NCBI GenBank assembly: GCA_963556145.1
Contig: OY744466.1
Span: 2,790,001 to 2,854,000 of the forward strand
Direction: 5' to 3'
DNA from: Hygrocybe punicea
Taxonomy: Eukaryota > Basidiomycota > Agaricomycetes > Agaricales > Hygrophoraceae
DNA length: 64,000 nt
This document shows positions 12,163-22,541 of the stretch, in pieces. The position numbers and the translations under genes are program-made. The stretch's first letter is position 1, and the number at the start of each line of letters is the position of its first letter. Below the pieces are notes generated by a model. That model did not search any database. It was not told where the DNA came from and saw nothing but the letters and a program-made list of their open reading frames with translations.

Positions 12163-12688
12163 GGAGGAGGGGGTCAGTACAACTCAACACGACACATCAG
12201 ACCACTTGTGGGGCTGTACTTAAAGTCCATTTGGTCCTACATGACTGCTCCTCACTCAGTTTTGTGGTGCACGATCTGTAGGTAGAGATTTGAGACTGGG
12301 GGAGTACTGAGAAAGACTCTGTGACTGACTGTGACAATTTCCTTTTTGGATCAAATTCCGCATCATACAAATTTTTTTTCTGCTCCTTTGGAGAGGTTTT
12401 TGATTTTTTACAACCTCAAAATAAATCCTATATTCATGAAAATATTTGAGGATGAAATTTCAAAAATCTAGTTTATTCCTGAATTTATCCAAAAAAAATG
12501 GGTCAGAAATGCAGAATTTGGCTCTATGGTTGATTTCAAACATTAATTAATCAATTAATTAATTAATTACTGATGAACTGCCATATATCCTGGACTCATA
12601 AGAACGAGTCTTCCATAAATGGAAGAACTCGTAACTTATTCATTAAACATTCAACAACTTTATCCACATTTATATTCAGTCATTTACA

Positions 12689-13751
12689 ATGGCCATTACC
12701 ACGTCCCACACCCCTGACATGATGCCTCTTCTGGGACAGAAGGGAGCACCATTCAAGTTCACTGGAAGCCATGAAGACATCAAGCGCTTCCTCAGACATT
12801 ATAATCTGCAAAGCTTACAATCTCACAGATGCAGACAAATGTGAACGTATTGTAGATTATTGTTCTAGAAAGGTTGTCAAGTTAATTGAAGCTCTGGAAA
12901 GCTACAGAACATCAGACTGGACCACTTTGAAAGCAGATTTCATGAGGTACTTTGATGCTGCCTTCAAAGAGACCCGTTATATTATCAGAGATCTTTCAAC
13001 TCTGACCCACATATGGAAACATAAGGAAATTAAGACCCTCACCAGATGGAAGAGGTATGAATGCAAGTTCATCACAATTGCAGGATGGCTTGAAGCTAAG
13101 AAGAAGATCTCTGAAGATGAGAAAGCTTCATACTTCTGGGCTGGAATTAACAAGAACCTTCATCATCGTATTGAGCTTAGACTCAGCACCAGATCTACAC
13201 CCTTGGATGTAACACAACTCTTTCCACTTGCTAAGGTTTCCAAGATTGCAGAAATTTTATTCGAACGTAATCGCTTTGACATCAACTTGGCTGACTCTGA
13301 CTCTGACATCCCTGAAAGAATGAGGGATGATGATTCAGATACATCAAGTGATGAGTCCTCAGATGAGGAAAGTGAATCTGATTATAGCAGCAAGTATAGG
13401 AAGAAGAAGAATGACAAGAAGACTTCTAGGAGAAGAAATTCTGATGATGAAGCTCCTAGCAAATCTACAAGAAGAAATGCAGACTTCTAAGAAGGACATA
13501 GTGAAGAAGTCAGATAAGAAGCCCAAGACTACACAAGATGAAGTAGAAGCCCTGATTAAACAAATGGGCAATCTCTCATTGGAAGATCATCGTTACAGCC
13601 TGGCTTATTATAAAGCAATTAAGCTTGACCCAGATGTTGCACAGTGTGTCAGAGCTCCTGCCCTACACTCACAGACCAGAATTCTTCCCAGAACACCTGC
13701 TCAGACTCAAGTAGATACAAAGGCACCTTTCAATCCTGATTCCAGCATGCA
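12689..13751 (+). pseudogene. Gypsy-B gag, N-terminal part
   Basis: The ATG at 12689 starts MAITTSHTPDMMPLLGQKG, matching the Gypsy-A Gag start. The capsid-like region that follows is closely similar to Gypsy-A residues 40-220 (CERIVDYCS, VVKLIEALESY, KRYECKFITIAGWLE). A five-base deletion near 12802 shifts the frame, and another shift lies near 13480, after which KQMGNLSLEDH continues. The sequence stops matching at about 13752, where an LTR-like sequence begins. The remaining Gag and protease lie at 20320-21388. Confidence 0.85.
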
Positions 13752-13752
13752 T

Positions 13753-14314
13753 TGTGACGGCGAGTGTGGTTGTAGACCCGAAATGGGAATCTACGAAAGT
13801 GGTGATCAGCTAAGAAGTGATCAGAGGAGTTTAGTGTCTATGTAGTCTAGTCAATCCAACCCGAATCCAGGGTTCTGGATCAGAGGGGAAGTGAAGGGAG
13901 TTATGAAGATGGAATGAAGACGATACGAAGCGAAGACTAAAAGTGTAGAACTGAAGCGGAATGATAACCTGTATTTTCTATATGATGGGATGTAATAATC
14001 ATCTGGTTGTAGTATAAGGGTACATCTTTTATACTACTGGGAGTGATCCTGTGCTGTAGTAACCATGTACTACAAGCGAAGGCTGTAACTGATGGGAGAC
14101 GAGTGGAGCGGAGTATAGGAGGAATGGTGCTATGTACTAAGTAACGGGAAATGAAGATATATCATATGTAACTATATACGTAGTGATTCCGGATCGTTAG
14201 AGACATCGCATTGCGTGTAGGAACGAATCCGGAAGTGGAATCCGGAGTGGAATCGACGGAGAGGACCGGAATTGTGCGGAATCGACGATACATGAATGGG
14301 AATGGACGGGGACA
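13753..14314 (+). mobile_element. LTR-like sequence interrupting Gypsy-B
   Basis: It starts TGTGACGGCGAGTG at the point where Gag similarity ends and finishes ...GGGACA before a hairpin-ended repeat. It is rich in GGAATCCGGA-like motifs. TG...CA ends and a length of 562 bp fit a solo LTR, but the flanks (TGCAT, ATGTT) are not a duplication. I hold this loosely. Confidence 0.35.
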
Positions 14315-14332
14315 ATGTTACGAGTTCTTTTT

Positions 14333-14888
14333 ACGAGTTCTTTTAATTTATTAAAAGACTCGTTCTTTATCAGACCTGGTTCAGTGAAGGTTCGTAATTA
14401 ATTAATTAATTAATTCATTAATTCATTAATGTTTTTGCATTGCCTATAGAGAAATCTTTTTTGGGCAAGAGATATGGTTCTACTTCTTATGTTGGAATGT
14501 AACATAAAATCTGGGCCATGTTTGGAGTGGCTTACATAAGCATCCAAATATAGGATGTCTTACACAAGACAAATTACCTCCCAATTATATTCAAAATATT
14601 CATACACCCTTCAGTTCTCATCGGAATTAGCTGAAAATTGAACTGCTGACTAATATAAACATTTCAGGCAAGGTGTGACAGTCACATGTGACCAGTCTAA
14701 CCATATAAGGTACTTTTTGATATTATATACGAAAATTTTTGCTGATCGCAATGGTAACAGTCACATGTGACCAGTCTAACCATATATGGTAATTTTGCAT
14801 AATATATGCTAAATCACATACTGCTCATCATATTCATTACACAAATACAATTATATTCAAAATATTTATCCTGGCCTTAATTCTTATT
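14333..14888 (+). mobile_element. Hairpin element type 2, copy a, left part
   Basis: It opens with a 31-nt perfect hairpin (14333-14363) of outer arms ACGAGT/ACTCGT and inner arms CTTTTAAT/ATTAAAAG. GACCTGGTTCAGTGAAGG and an (AATT)n run follow. The same order is found in reverse at 26520-27314. Near 14670-14780 come repeats containing CAGTCACATGTGACCAGTC. It is interrupted after TTCTTAT at 14888 by another element and resumes at about 19455 with CAGATTCAGCTGAAAATTG. Confidence 0.65.
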
Positions 14889-15299
14889 ACGAGTCCCTAT
14901 AAGGGAATCGTTCTATACGGTGGATTCTCAAACTCAGGGTCAGACTCTAATTTGCCAAGCCGTGGGAACAATTTTGTGAAACTGTGGGAACAATTTTGAA
15001 GCCCTGGGAATAATTATAAAACTGTGTGACTGGGCGGAGTTGAGTGTGAGAATTTGTTGTCTCAATCAGCAAGAACAATAAGGCAGCCGGATCACAGCAA
15101 CCAATTTGGAAATGGGTAGTGTTATATTTTGTTGGTATTGCAATTGCAATCAGTGTCTTATAATAATCACAGGCATTGGTAATGCAATGTGCCGTGTATG
15201 AATGAAAAATATGTAAGTGCTATCTGTCATGTAGTTACATCTACTGTGTGTAATAGAATTGTTGATAATGAAATGAGGTCAAACAGTGTCCATTGTACA

Positions 15300-15960
15300 C
15301 TTGTCACACAGGTCCAAATGTGTGCGGTGAGTGTTTGGTAGGTGTCCCAGCTTTAATCTGGTGCAGTCGTTTGCACAAACATCTGTATGGTGTTTTGGTG
15401 GACATGTTCAGTGCATGTAAGTAAACCGGTGTGACCGGATATACGACACCGAACACATCGAACATGTTCAGTGTGTTCTGTGGACATGTTCGGTGCATGT
15501 CAGTAAACTAGTATGACCAGATATATGACACCGAACACATCGAACATGTTCGGTGTGTTCGGTGGACATGTTCGGTGCAGGTCAGTGAACTGGTATGACC
15601 TGATATACTACACTGAACACATCGAACATGTTCGGTGTGTTTGGTGAAGATGTTCGGTGCATGTCAGTAAACTGGTATGACCAGATATATGACACCGAAC
15701 ACATCGAACATGTTCGGTGGACATGTTCGGTGCATGTCAGTACACTGGTATAACCAGATATACTACCCTGAACACATTGAACATGTTGAACTGGTGTGTT
15801 CGGTTGACATGTTCGGTGGATGTTGGTAAGCCAATATGACTAGGTATACTACACCAAACACATCTGGTGTGTTTGGTGGACATGTTTGGTGGATGTCCAT
15901 GGACCGGTATGACTAGGTATACTACACCAAACACATCCACCAAACACACCGAAGATGCTG
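15300..15960 (+). repeat. TTCGGT-rich tandem array, ~100-130 bp units
   Basis: About five diverged units with ACATGTTCGGTGCATGTCAG and CACATCGAACATGTTCGGTG, alternating TGTTCGGT with its complement ACCGAACA. The array is palindrome-rich and adjoins the longer 168/179-bp array. Confidence 0.75.
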
Positions 15961-16087
15961 CAGCCTGCATGTGGGGCATTCCCCTTGCGCAAATAGTCAT
16001 ATGAACAATGTATTCGATGTGTCTGTAGTGTAGCTACATGTACAATGTGTATTACAATTAATATTAATGCCAGCATTGACTACTTGC

Positions 16088-18010
16088 AAAGTGTTCGGTA
16101 TGTTCGGTAAGATGTTCGGTTGATGTGCCAGCCTTCATCTGTGGCATTTCCCTTGCACAAATCGTTGTACGAACAACGTATTCAATGTATCTGTAGTGTA
16201 GCTACCAGTACAATGCATATTAGAATTAATATTAATGCCAGCATTGACTACTTGCAAAGTGTTCGGTATGTTCGGTAGGATGTTCGGTTGATGTCCCAGC
16301 CTTCATCTGTGGCATTTCCCTTGCACAAATCGTTGCACGAACAACGTATTCGATGTATCTGTAGTGTAGCTACCAGTACAATGTGTATTAGAATTATCAT
16401 TAAGGCAAACATTGACTACTCGTTGAAGAGGTCCAAAGTGTTCGGTATGTTCGGTAAGGTGTTCGGTTGATGTCCCAGCCTTCATCTGTGGCATTTCCCT
16501 TGCACAAATTGTTGTACGCACAACGTATTCGATGTATCTGTAGTGTAGCTACCAGTACAATGTGTATTAGAATTAATAATAATGCCAGCATTGACTACTT
16601 GCAAAGTGTTCGGTATGTTCGGTAAGATGTTCGGTTGTTGTCCCAGCCTTCATCTGTGGCATTTCCCTTGCACAAATCGTTGTACGAACAACGTATTCGA
16701 TGTATCTGTAGTGTAGCTACCAGTACAATGTGTATTAGAATTATCATTAAGGCAAACATTGACTACTCGTTGAAGAGGTCCAAAGTGTTCTGTATGTTCG
16801 GTAAGGTGTTCGGTTGATGTCCCAGCCTTCATCTGTGGCATTTCCCTTGCACAAATCGTTGTACGAACAACGTATTCGATGTATCTGTAGTGTAGCTACC
16901 AGTACAATGTGTATTAGAATTAATAATAATGCCAGCATTGACTACTTGCAAAGTGTTCGGTATGTTCGGTAAGATGTTCGGTTGATGTGCCAGCCTTCAT
17001 CTGTGGCATTTCCCTTGCACAAATCGTTGTACGAACAACGTATTCAATGTATCTGTAGTGTAGCTACCAGTACAATGCATATTAGAATTAATATTAATGC
17101 CAGCATTGACTACTTGCAAAGTGTTCGGTATGTTCGGTAGGATGTTCGGTTGATGTCCCAGCCTTCATCTGTGGCATTTCCCTTGCACAAATCGTTGTAC
17201 GAACAACGTATTCGATGTATCTGTAGTGTAGCTACCAGTACAATGTGTATTAGAATTATCATTAAGGCAAACATTGACTACTCGTTGAAGAGGTCCAAAG
17301 TGTTCGGTATGTTCGGTAAGGTGTTCGGTTGATGTCCCAGCCTTCATCTGTGGCATTTCCCTTGCACAAATCGTTGTACGAACAACGTATTCGATGTATC
17401 TGTAGTGTAGCTACCAGTACAATGCATATTAGAATTAATAATAATGCCAGCATTGACTACTTGCAAAGTGTTCGGTATGTTCGGTAAGATGTTCGGTTGA
17501 TGTCCCAGCTTTCATCTGTGGCATTTCCCTTGCACAAATCGTTGTACGAACAACGTATTCGATGTATCTGTAGTGTAGCTACCAGTACAATGCATATTAG
17601 AATTAATATTAATGCCAGCATTGACTACTTGCAAAGTGTTCGGTATGTTCGGTAAGATGTTCGGTTGATGTCCCAGCCTTTATCTGTGGCATTTCCCTTG
17701 CACAAATCGTTGTACGAACAACATATTCGGTGTATCTGTAGTGTAGCTACATGTACAATGTGTATTAGAATTATCATTAAGGCAAACATTGACTACTCGT
17801 TGAAGAGGTCCAAAGTGTTCGGTATGTTCGGTAAAGTGTTCAGTTGATGTCGAAGCCTTCTCGATGTATCATCCAGGGCATTCCTCTTGCACCAATAGTT
17901 GTACAAACAACGTATTCGATGTATCTGTTGTGTAGCTACATGTACAATGTGTATTAGAATTATCATTAATGCAAACATTGACTACTCGTCGTACAGGTCG
18001 AAAGTGTTCA
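16088..18010 (+). repeat. 168/179-bp satellite array, about eleven monomers
   Basis: AAAGTGTTCGGTATGTTCGG begins units at 16088, 16256, 16435, 16603, 16782, 16950, 17118, 17297, 17465, 17633 and 17812, with a diverged one at 18001. The spacings are 168, 179, 168, 179, 168, 168, 179, 168, 168, 179 and 189. The longer type has CTCGTTGAAGAGGTC before the AAAG; the shorter has CTTGC. Monomers are highly alike. Each holds three or four TTCGGT motifs and TTGTACGAACAACGTATTCG. Confidence 0.9.
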
Positions 18011-18105
18011 GTCAGTGTTCAGTAGATGTCCCAGCCTTTTTCTGATGCATTCCCCTTCCACCCAAAATTGTACACACATTATATCAGATGTGTCTGTGTT
18101 GCAGT

Positions 18106-18469
18106 CACTGGATGCAAGCCATAATATTTCTAATAAAAATATCTTGAAATTGCGTGGAAATTAATCCATATTATTTTAACATGTCATTTGCAGAGAACAT
18201 TTACATATGTAGTGCATATTTTTTGTACACAGGTATCATAAAGATATGATAAACATTATAAGAAAACCAAGATGTTTAAAGACTATGAAATTGTATTTCT
18301 TTTAAGATAGCACTCAAGATACTTTTATGATAACTTCCTTTAAAACGAACTGACATTATTTAGAAGGTTTTCAAAAAATTTCTCACAATGTTGTATTACA
18401 GTAACATGGATTAATTTCCAGATAACTTCAAGATATTTTGAGTTGAAATACTATGGCTTGCATCCAGTG
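18106..18469. mobile_element. CACTA-like MITE, 364 bp
   Basis: The ends CACTGGATGCAAGCCATA and TATGGCTTGCATCCAGTG form inverted repeats that extend, with mismatches, to about 60 bp. AGT flanks both sides (18103-18105 and 18470-18472). CACT... termini and a 3-bp duplication are hallmarks of the CACTA superfamily. It has no coding capacity. Confidence 0.75.
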
Positions 18470-18472
18470 AGT

Positions 18473-19410
18473 CATATATAATATGCACATTGAAATCGTT
18501 CCCAATGCAAGCAGTGATTTCTTGTCAAAGAGGTATAATACAATGTTCCACCTTCAACCCTTGGCAATCCCATTGTAGACATAATATTATGACCTGTATA
18601 TTGGATGGGTCTGTACAAGTGCTACATATCCTTGCAATGCACCTCATACTTAATACATTATCAATACTGGTAAAACAGGCTGAATGGATTTCAGTAAATC
18701 ATTGGGCCAGTGTCCCAGACACAGTATGCAGCATTGCAGTGCAACAGACACTGTCTGTTCCATAAATTCCATTCGTGCATGTCACACCTATCTTCATCAT
18801 GTGTGCTGGAATTGGTTCAGGTGTTCAATACTAATCAAACTGTTACACAAGAACATTGTGTCACCAACTTCACAGCTTCATGAATTGGAAGCATTGCTAG
18901 TGCACAAGCTGAACCAGTCATCTTGTTGATTCTGGTATCATCAAACCCAGTGATCTTATCAAAGTGGTTCCAATACAAGTGCAGTTGGTGTCATTGTACA
19001 TGTGTTTATTTCTACCATACTCACAGGAGGTCATTCTTGACCCGACAAATAATTCAGATACTTAGAGTTTCTGGATATACTTACTATGTATTCTGTAAAA
19101 CTTTCACAGAGTAACTATGACTACTGATAGAGTAGTAAATTAGTTGTATATATGCCAGCATGAACACTGCAAACTTGATGTGAAAGATGCCAATTTGGGA
19201 TCTGATATTGCATTATGACAAATTGGAAGGAACAGGGTATAATCAATTATGAAAGCTATATCATTGTAGTATGGTATCTGAATGGTATCTGAATGGCATC
19301 AGTATGTAATAATAAAGGAAATATTAATAACTTTGCAAATATTGATTATCATAGCAGCATCATAATACTGTATGATTTGTATCCACTTATTCTCTCATTA
19401 CTAAAAAGGG
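18473..19410. other. No recognisable gene
   Basis: AT-rich sequence with several short frames that have neither continuity nor splice structure. It lies between the MITE and the right hairpin of the insertion, so it is probably part of that element. Confidence 0.5.
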
Positions 19411-19454
19411 ACGAGTAACCTGCCATGCAAAGCAATGGCCCACACCCCACTAGT

Positions 19455-20050
19455 CAGATTCAGCTGAAAATTGAACTGCTGCCTAATATTATCATTTCGG
19501 GTCAGATGTGACAGTCACATGTGACCACTCTAACCATATAAGGCAATTTCTGATATTGTATAGCAAATTTTTTGCTGATCGCAATGGTGATAGTCACATG
19601 TGACCAGTCTAACCATATAAGGCAATTTTTGATATTATATAGCAAATTTTTTGCTGATTGCAATGGTGACAGTCACATGTGACCAGTCTAACCATATAAG
19701 GCAATTTTACACCAGATATGCTAAATTTTGAGGTGATCACAAGAGTCATAGTCACATGTGACCACTGCTACTATATATGGAAATATCAGCCATATAAGCA
19801 GAAATTAGTGTAACTCAGATGATATAATGATATTCTTACTTAAAACATATAATTCAATGTGATATCACTGTATATATTATATGCTAATTATATATTTAAA
19901 GCAAAATCACTTATCGATGTTCGTAATAATCAGACAAATAAAAATCCAATGACAGAAACAAGACTTTGTTCATGCCATATGCAACATTGGCTCACTCAAG
20001 CACAGCTGTATTCATATTATCATCTGTTGTGCGGCAAGGTTATCGAGAAG
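19455..20050 (+). mobile_element. Hairpin element type 2, copy a, right part
   Basis: This continues the element interrupted at 14888. It holds three to four tandem units of about 75 bp, each with GTGACAGTCACATGTGACCA and CTAACCATATAAGGCAATTT. A conserved stretch that also occurs in reverse at 26518-26760 follows. A hairpin-like motif (ATGCCATATGCAACATTGGC) lies near 19972. Similarity with the reverse copy stops near 20045. Confidence 0.6.
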
Positions 20051-20318
20051 TAGGGTGAAGCAAATGTAAGTCAATTGTTATCAGACTATTTAAAGGCAGT
20101 CGTATGTGACAGTTGATGTGTTGCTCTCTTTTGTGGCTGAGAATATTGCATAATGTTAAGCAAAGAGGAGACATGACAGAGAGGAGGTCGAGACACACTA
20201 TATGGTTTATTTTTTCTACTTTTTATGTTGCTATGATGAGAAGTTGCTATGATGAAAGTGAGGAGGGGAAAAAAAGAACTTGTTTATGCCATGCGCAGCA
20301 CTGGCCCACTAAACAAGT
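20046..20318 (-). mobile_element. Hairpin repeat type 3, reverse copy
   Basis: These bases are the reverse complement of most of 21474-21830 (shared GCAAATGTAAGTCAATTGTT and TCTACTTTTTATGTTGCTAT). It ends with the 41-nt hairpin (20278-20318), arms ACTTGTT/AACAAGT and ATGCGCAGCACTGGC. Gypsy-B gag resumes directly after it. Confidence 0.65.
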
Positions 20319-20319
20319 G

Positions 20320-21388
20320 GGATATGAAGAGGATTCAGGTCCAGACGGCCCGGAGCCTCTACAGCATGATGCCATGACATGCTATGGATGTGGAATGAAA
20401 GGGCATGGAATGCAGACTTATCCAAGGATTTTGGAATTAATCAAGTCTGGAGCCTTGATGAGAGACCCCCTTGGAAAGTTACTTAACAGTGATGGAACCA
20501 ATATACATCGCAGAATGGGAGAAACCTTCATTCAAGCCCTGGAACATATCTCAGCAGAGTCATTGTAGTCCAATTTTTATGTGCTCCAAGACCCCTTCTC
20601 TGACCATTATCAGTCAGATGATGAAGAAGATATAGACTCCTTCTATACACCTGCTACCTATGCTGGATCTCAATTGAATGAAGAAGACATTCATATAATG
20701 GCTGCAGATAGAGGACAGCACAAGATCACTACAGCTAGGAAAGATGCTTTTAATGGAGTTTATCCACCTGCAAGACAGAGAAACAAGGATAGGGATAAAG
20801 AGAACATAAAGCCAAAGTCTCCAACAACTGCAAAGCCTGCATCACTTCAGAATCCACACATAGCACAGGACCTGAATCAAGGTAAGAGCCCTGCAACATT
20901 CAATATCCCCAAAGGAATTTCACCCACAAGGATAGAGGAATTACGTCAAATGCAGCCAATCCCTTTTGATGCCAGAGTACCCAGAGCAACACCTGCACCT
21001 GCTGTTAATGAAGAAGATGTTGAAATGCAAGATGCCTCACCCTTTACGCCTAAGGTTCCCAAGGCCAATCCTGACAAGTCTAATCCTCGTCCTAAGATGT
21101 CTGTGAGGTAATCAGAAATCTCTTCCAGCATTGGAAACACTCAGGTTGTCAATCAGATTCTTGACACACCAGTCACTCTTTGTTTTAGAGAAGTTTTAGC
21201 CAAAGAATTAACAGAGCAACTCACAGACATGATCAAGAGGAAGAACCCTAAGAACCCTGTAGTTGCTAATGCATTCAGATCCAGAGAACATGGATTATTA
21301 ATCAAGCTTCACATGGAATGTGATGAATGTCCCATCACTGCTATCATTGACACTGGATCCCAATTGAATGTAGTCAACAAAGAAATAT
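20320..21388 (+). pseudogene. Gypsy-B gag C-terminus and protease
   Basis: This matches Gypsy-A residues 380-740. The zinc knuckle CYGCGMKGHGMQTY has lost its last Cys (Tyr instead). The protease keeps the active-site motif DTGSQLNVV near 21350. In-frame stops at 20566 (TAG) and 21109 (TAA) both lie where Gypsy-A has Gln (CAG, CAA), so each fits a single C-to-T change. The sequence is cut at 21388 by a hairpin element. No reverse transcriptase or integrase of this copy is present downstream in the window. Confidence 0.85.
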
Positions 21389-21473
21389 TACGAGTTCTTT
21401 TAATTTATTAAAAGACTTGTTCTTTATCAGACCTGGTTCAGTGAGGGTTCGTAATTAATTGATTGATTAATTA
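21389..21473 (+). mobile_element. Hairpin element type 2 terminus, copy c
   Basis: The ACGAGT...ACTTGT hairpin (21390-21420), GACCTGGTTCAGTGAGGG and a short AATT run. It joins directly to the type 3 hairpin at 21474, which suggests an internal deletion or tandem ends. Confidence 0.65.
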
Positions 21474-21840
21474 ACTTGTTTAGTGGGCCAGTGCTGCGCA
21501 TGGCATGAACGAGTTCTTTTTTTCCCCTCCTCACTTTCATGATGAAGTAAATAATAATATTAAATTGCATAAAGCATGTTACATGTGATATAAGACATAT
21601 AGCATATATTATATATTAATAAGCCCACCTCTCACCATAGCAACATAAAAAGTAGAAAAAATAAAACTGCATAGCATGTCTTGACCTCCTCTCCCACTGT
21701 CATATCTTCTTTGCTTCGTTATTATGCAATATTCTCAGCCAAAAGAGAGAGTAACACATCAACTGTCAAATACAACTACCTTTAAACAGTATGATAACAA
21801 TTGACTTACATTTGCTTAACCTCACTTCTCTGTATGTTGC
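21474..21840 (+). mobile_element. Hairpin repeat type 3, forward copy
   Basis: It begins with the 41-nt hairpin (21474-21514) and a poly-T stretch. The body is an inverted match to 20046-20318 and a more diverged match to 61980-62215. It has no coding capacity. Confidence 0.6.
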
Positions 21841-21854
21841 ACTCTCCCACACAT

Positions 21855-22046
21855 TCCTTAGGAGTCCTCAAGGAGTCCTCAAGGAGTCCTCACGACCCAA
21901 GGAGTCCTTAAGGACTCCTCAAAAATCAAGGACTCCTCAAGGAGTTTTCATGGACTATACTCCTGGACTTTCCCAAGGACTCCCCAAGGACTTCCTTAGG
22001 ACTTCCTTAGGACTTCCTGAGGACTTCCTTAGGACTCCTCAGATTT
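21855..22046. repeat. AAGGAGTCCTC simple repeat
   Basis: Irregular tandem copies of AAGGAGTCCT(C/T) and its complement AGGACTCCTT, a near-palindromic decamer. A second block lies at 26250-26500. Both blocks adjoin a type 2 or type 3 hairpin repeat. Confidence 0.8.
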
Positions 22047-22391
22047 TAGTGTTCCCACAATTATAGCCAATGTTTTTTGAAAAATTGCCTTTTTAGGCTA
22101 GTAAAATTAGCTAAAATTATGAAAATATTTGGGCAAAGCCAAAAGCTGAGGGGTCACTTAAGGGTGCTAAGAATTTGGGGCTCCATCTTCAGAGTTATTC
22201 ATAAATAGCTGTTGAACTGTAGCTAACAGCTATTTATGAATAACTCTGAAGATGGAACTCTGAATTCTTAGCACCCTTAAGTGACCCCTCAGCTTTTGGC
22301 TTTGCCCAAATATTTTCATAATTTTAGCTAATTTTACTAGCCTAAAAAGGCAATTTTTCAAAAAACATCGGCTATAGTTGTGGCAACACTA
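22047..22391. mobile_element. TA-flanked foldback element, 345 bp
   Basis: This is one long near-perfect inverted repeat with arms of about 160 bp and a short central loop near 22210-22230. The ends are TAGTGTTCCCACAATTATAG and, in reverse, TAGTGTTGCCACAACTATAG. TA at both ends fits a Tc1/mariner-type duplication, and TAGTGTTSCC is shared with the element at 11067. Confidence 0.8.
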
Positions 22392-22394
22392 TGG

Positions 22395-22541
22395 ACCTCA
22401 GTATATAACCTATTCTCAGTAACCATCTTGCAAACCCCCCTGACAACTCCTACTATTTAGAACTGGAAAATGTAAATTCATATTCAATACAATACAGCAG
22501 TCAACATTTGGCCAAATTTCCATTTGTACAAGCCAATCCTG
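22395..22541. other. Unassigned spacer downstream of the KDZ fragment
   Basis: AT-rich spacer between the foldback element and the 3' end of the KDZ-type gene. No feature is seen. Confidence 0.5.

Larger units (their letters stand above)
9830..12634 (+). mobile_element. Chimeric non-autonomous element, copy 3, with nested insertion
   Basis: The 5' module is at 9830-10415. A different GC-rich minisatellite (10430-11066, resuming 12163-12300) takes the place of the CTCGTT-type array. The shared AT-rich tail (12330-12634) ends in the TTCCATAAATGGAA hairpin (12603-12632). A 1.1-kb GC-rich element is inserted in the last minisatellite unit. The same ends with different inner repeats suggest that the interior is exchanged while the ends are kept. 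Confidence 0.55.
14889..19454. mobile_element. Hairpin-ended insertion carrying a satellite array
   Basis: The flanks (TTCTTAT on the left, CAGATTCAGCTG on the right) are contiguous in the reverse copy near 27030, so these 4.57 kb are one insertion event or a nested set. The left end is a hairpin, ACGAGTCCCTATAAGGGA and on to ATCGT (14889-14911). The right end (19411-19454) is a degenerate form of the GCCATGC/GCAATGGC hairpin and starts GGGACGAGT. The interior holds two TTCGGT-rich tandem arrays (15300-15960 and 16088-18000), a MITE at 18106-18469 and about 0.9 kb of unrecognised sequence. No transposase gene is seen. Confidence 0.5.

Noticed and set aside
11651..12285. Gln-, Ala- or Cys-rich frames on both strands
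   Set aside because: Produced by CAG/CGG runs within a TA-flanked non-coding element.
13753..14314. Firm call of a solo LTR
   Set aside because: TG...CA ends are present but the flanking pentamers differ, so only a weak call is given.
16088..18010. CRISPR-like array of regular repeats
   Set aside because: Whole 168/179-bp units are repeated with no unique spacers and the DNA is eukaryotic; it is a satellite.
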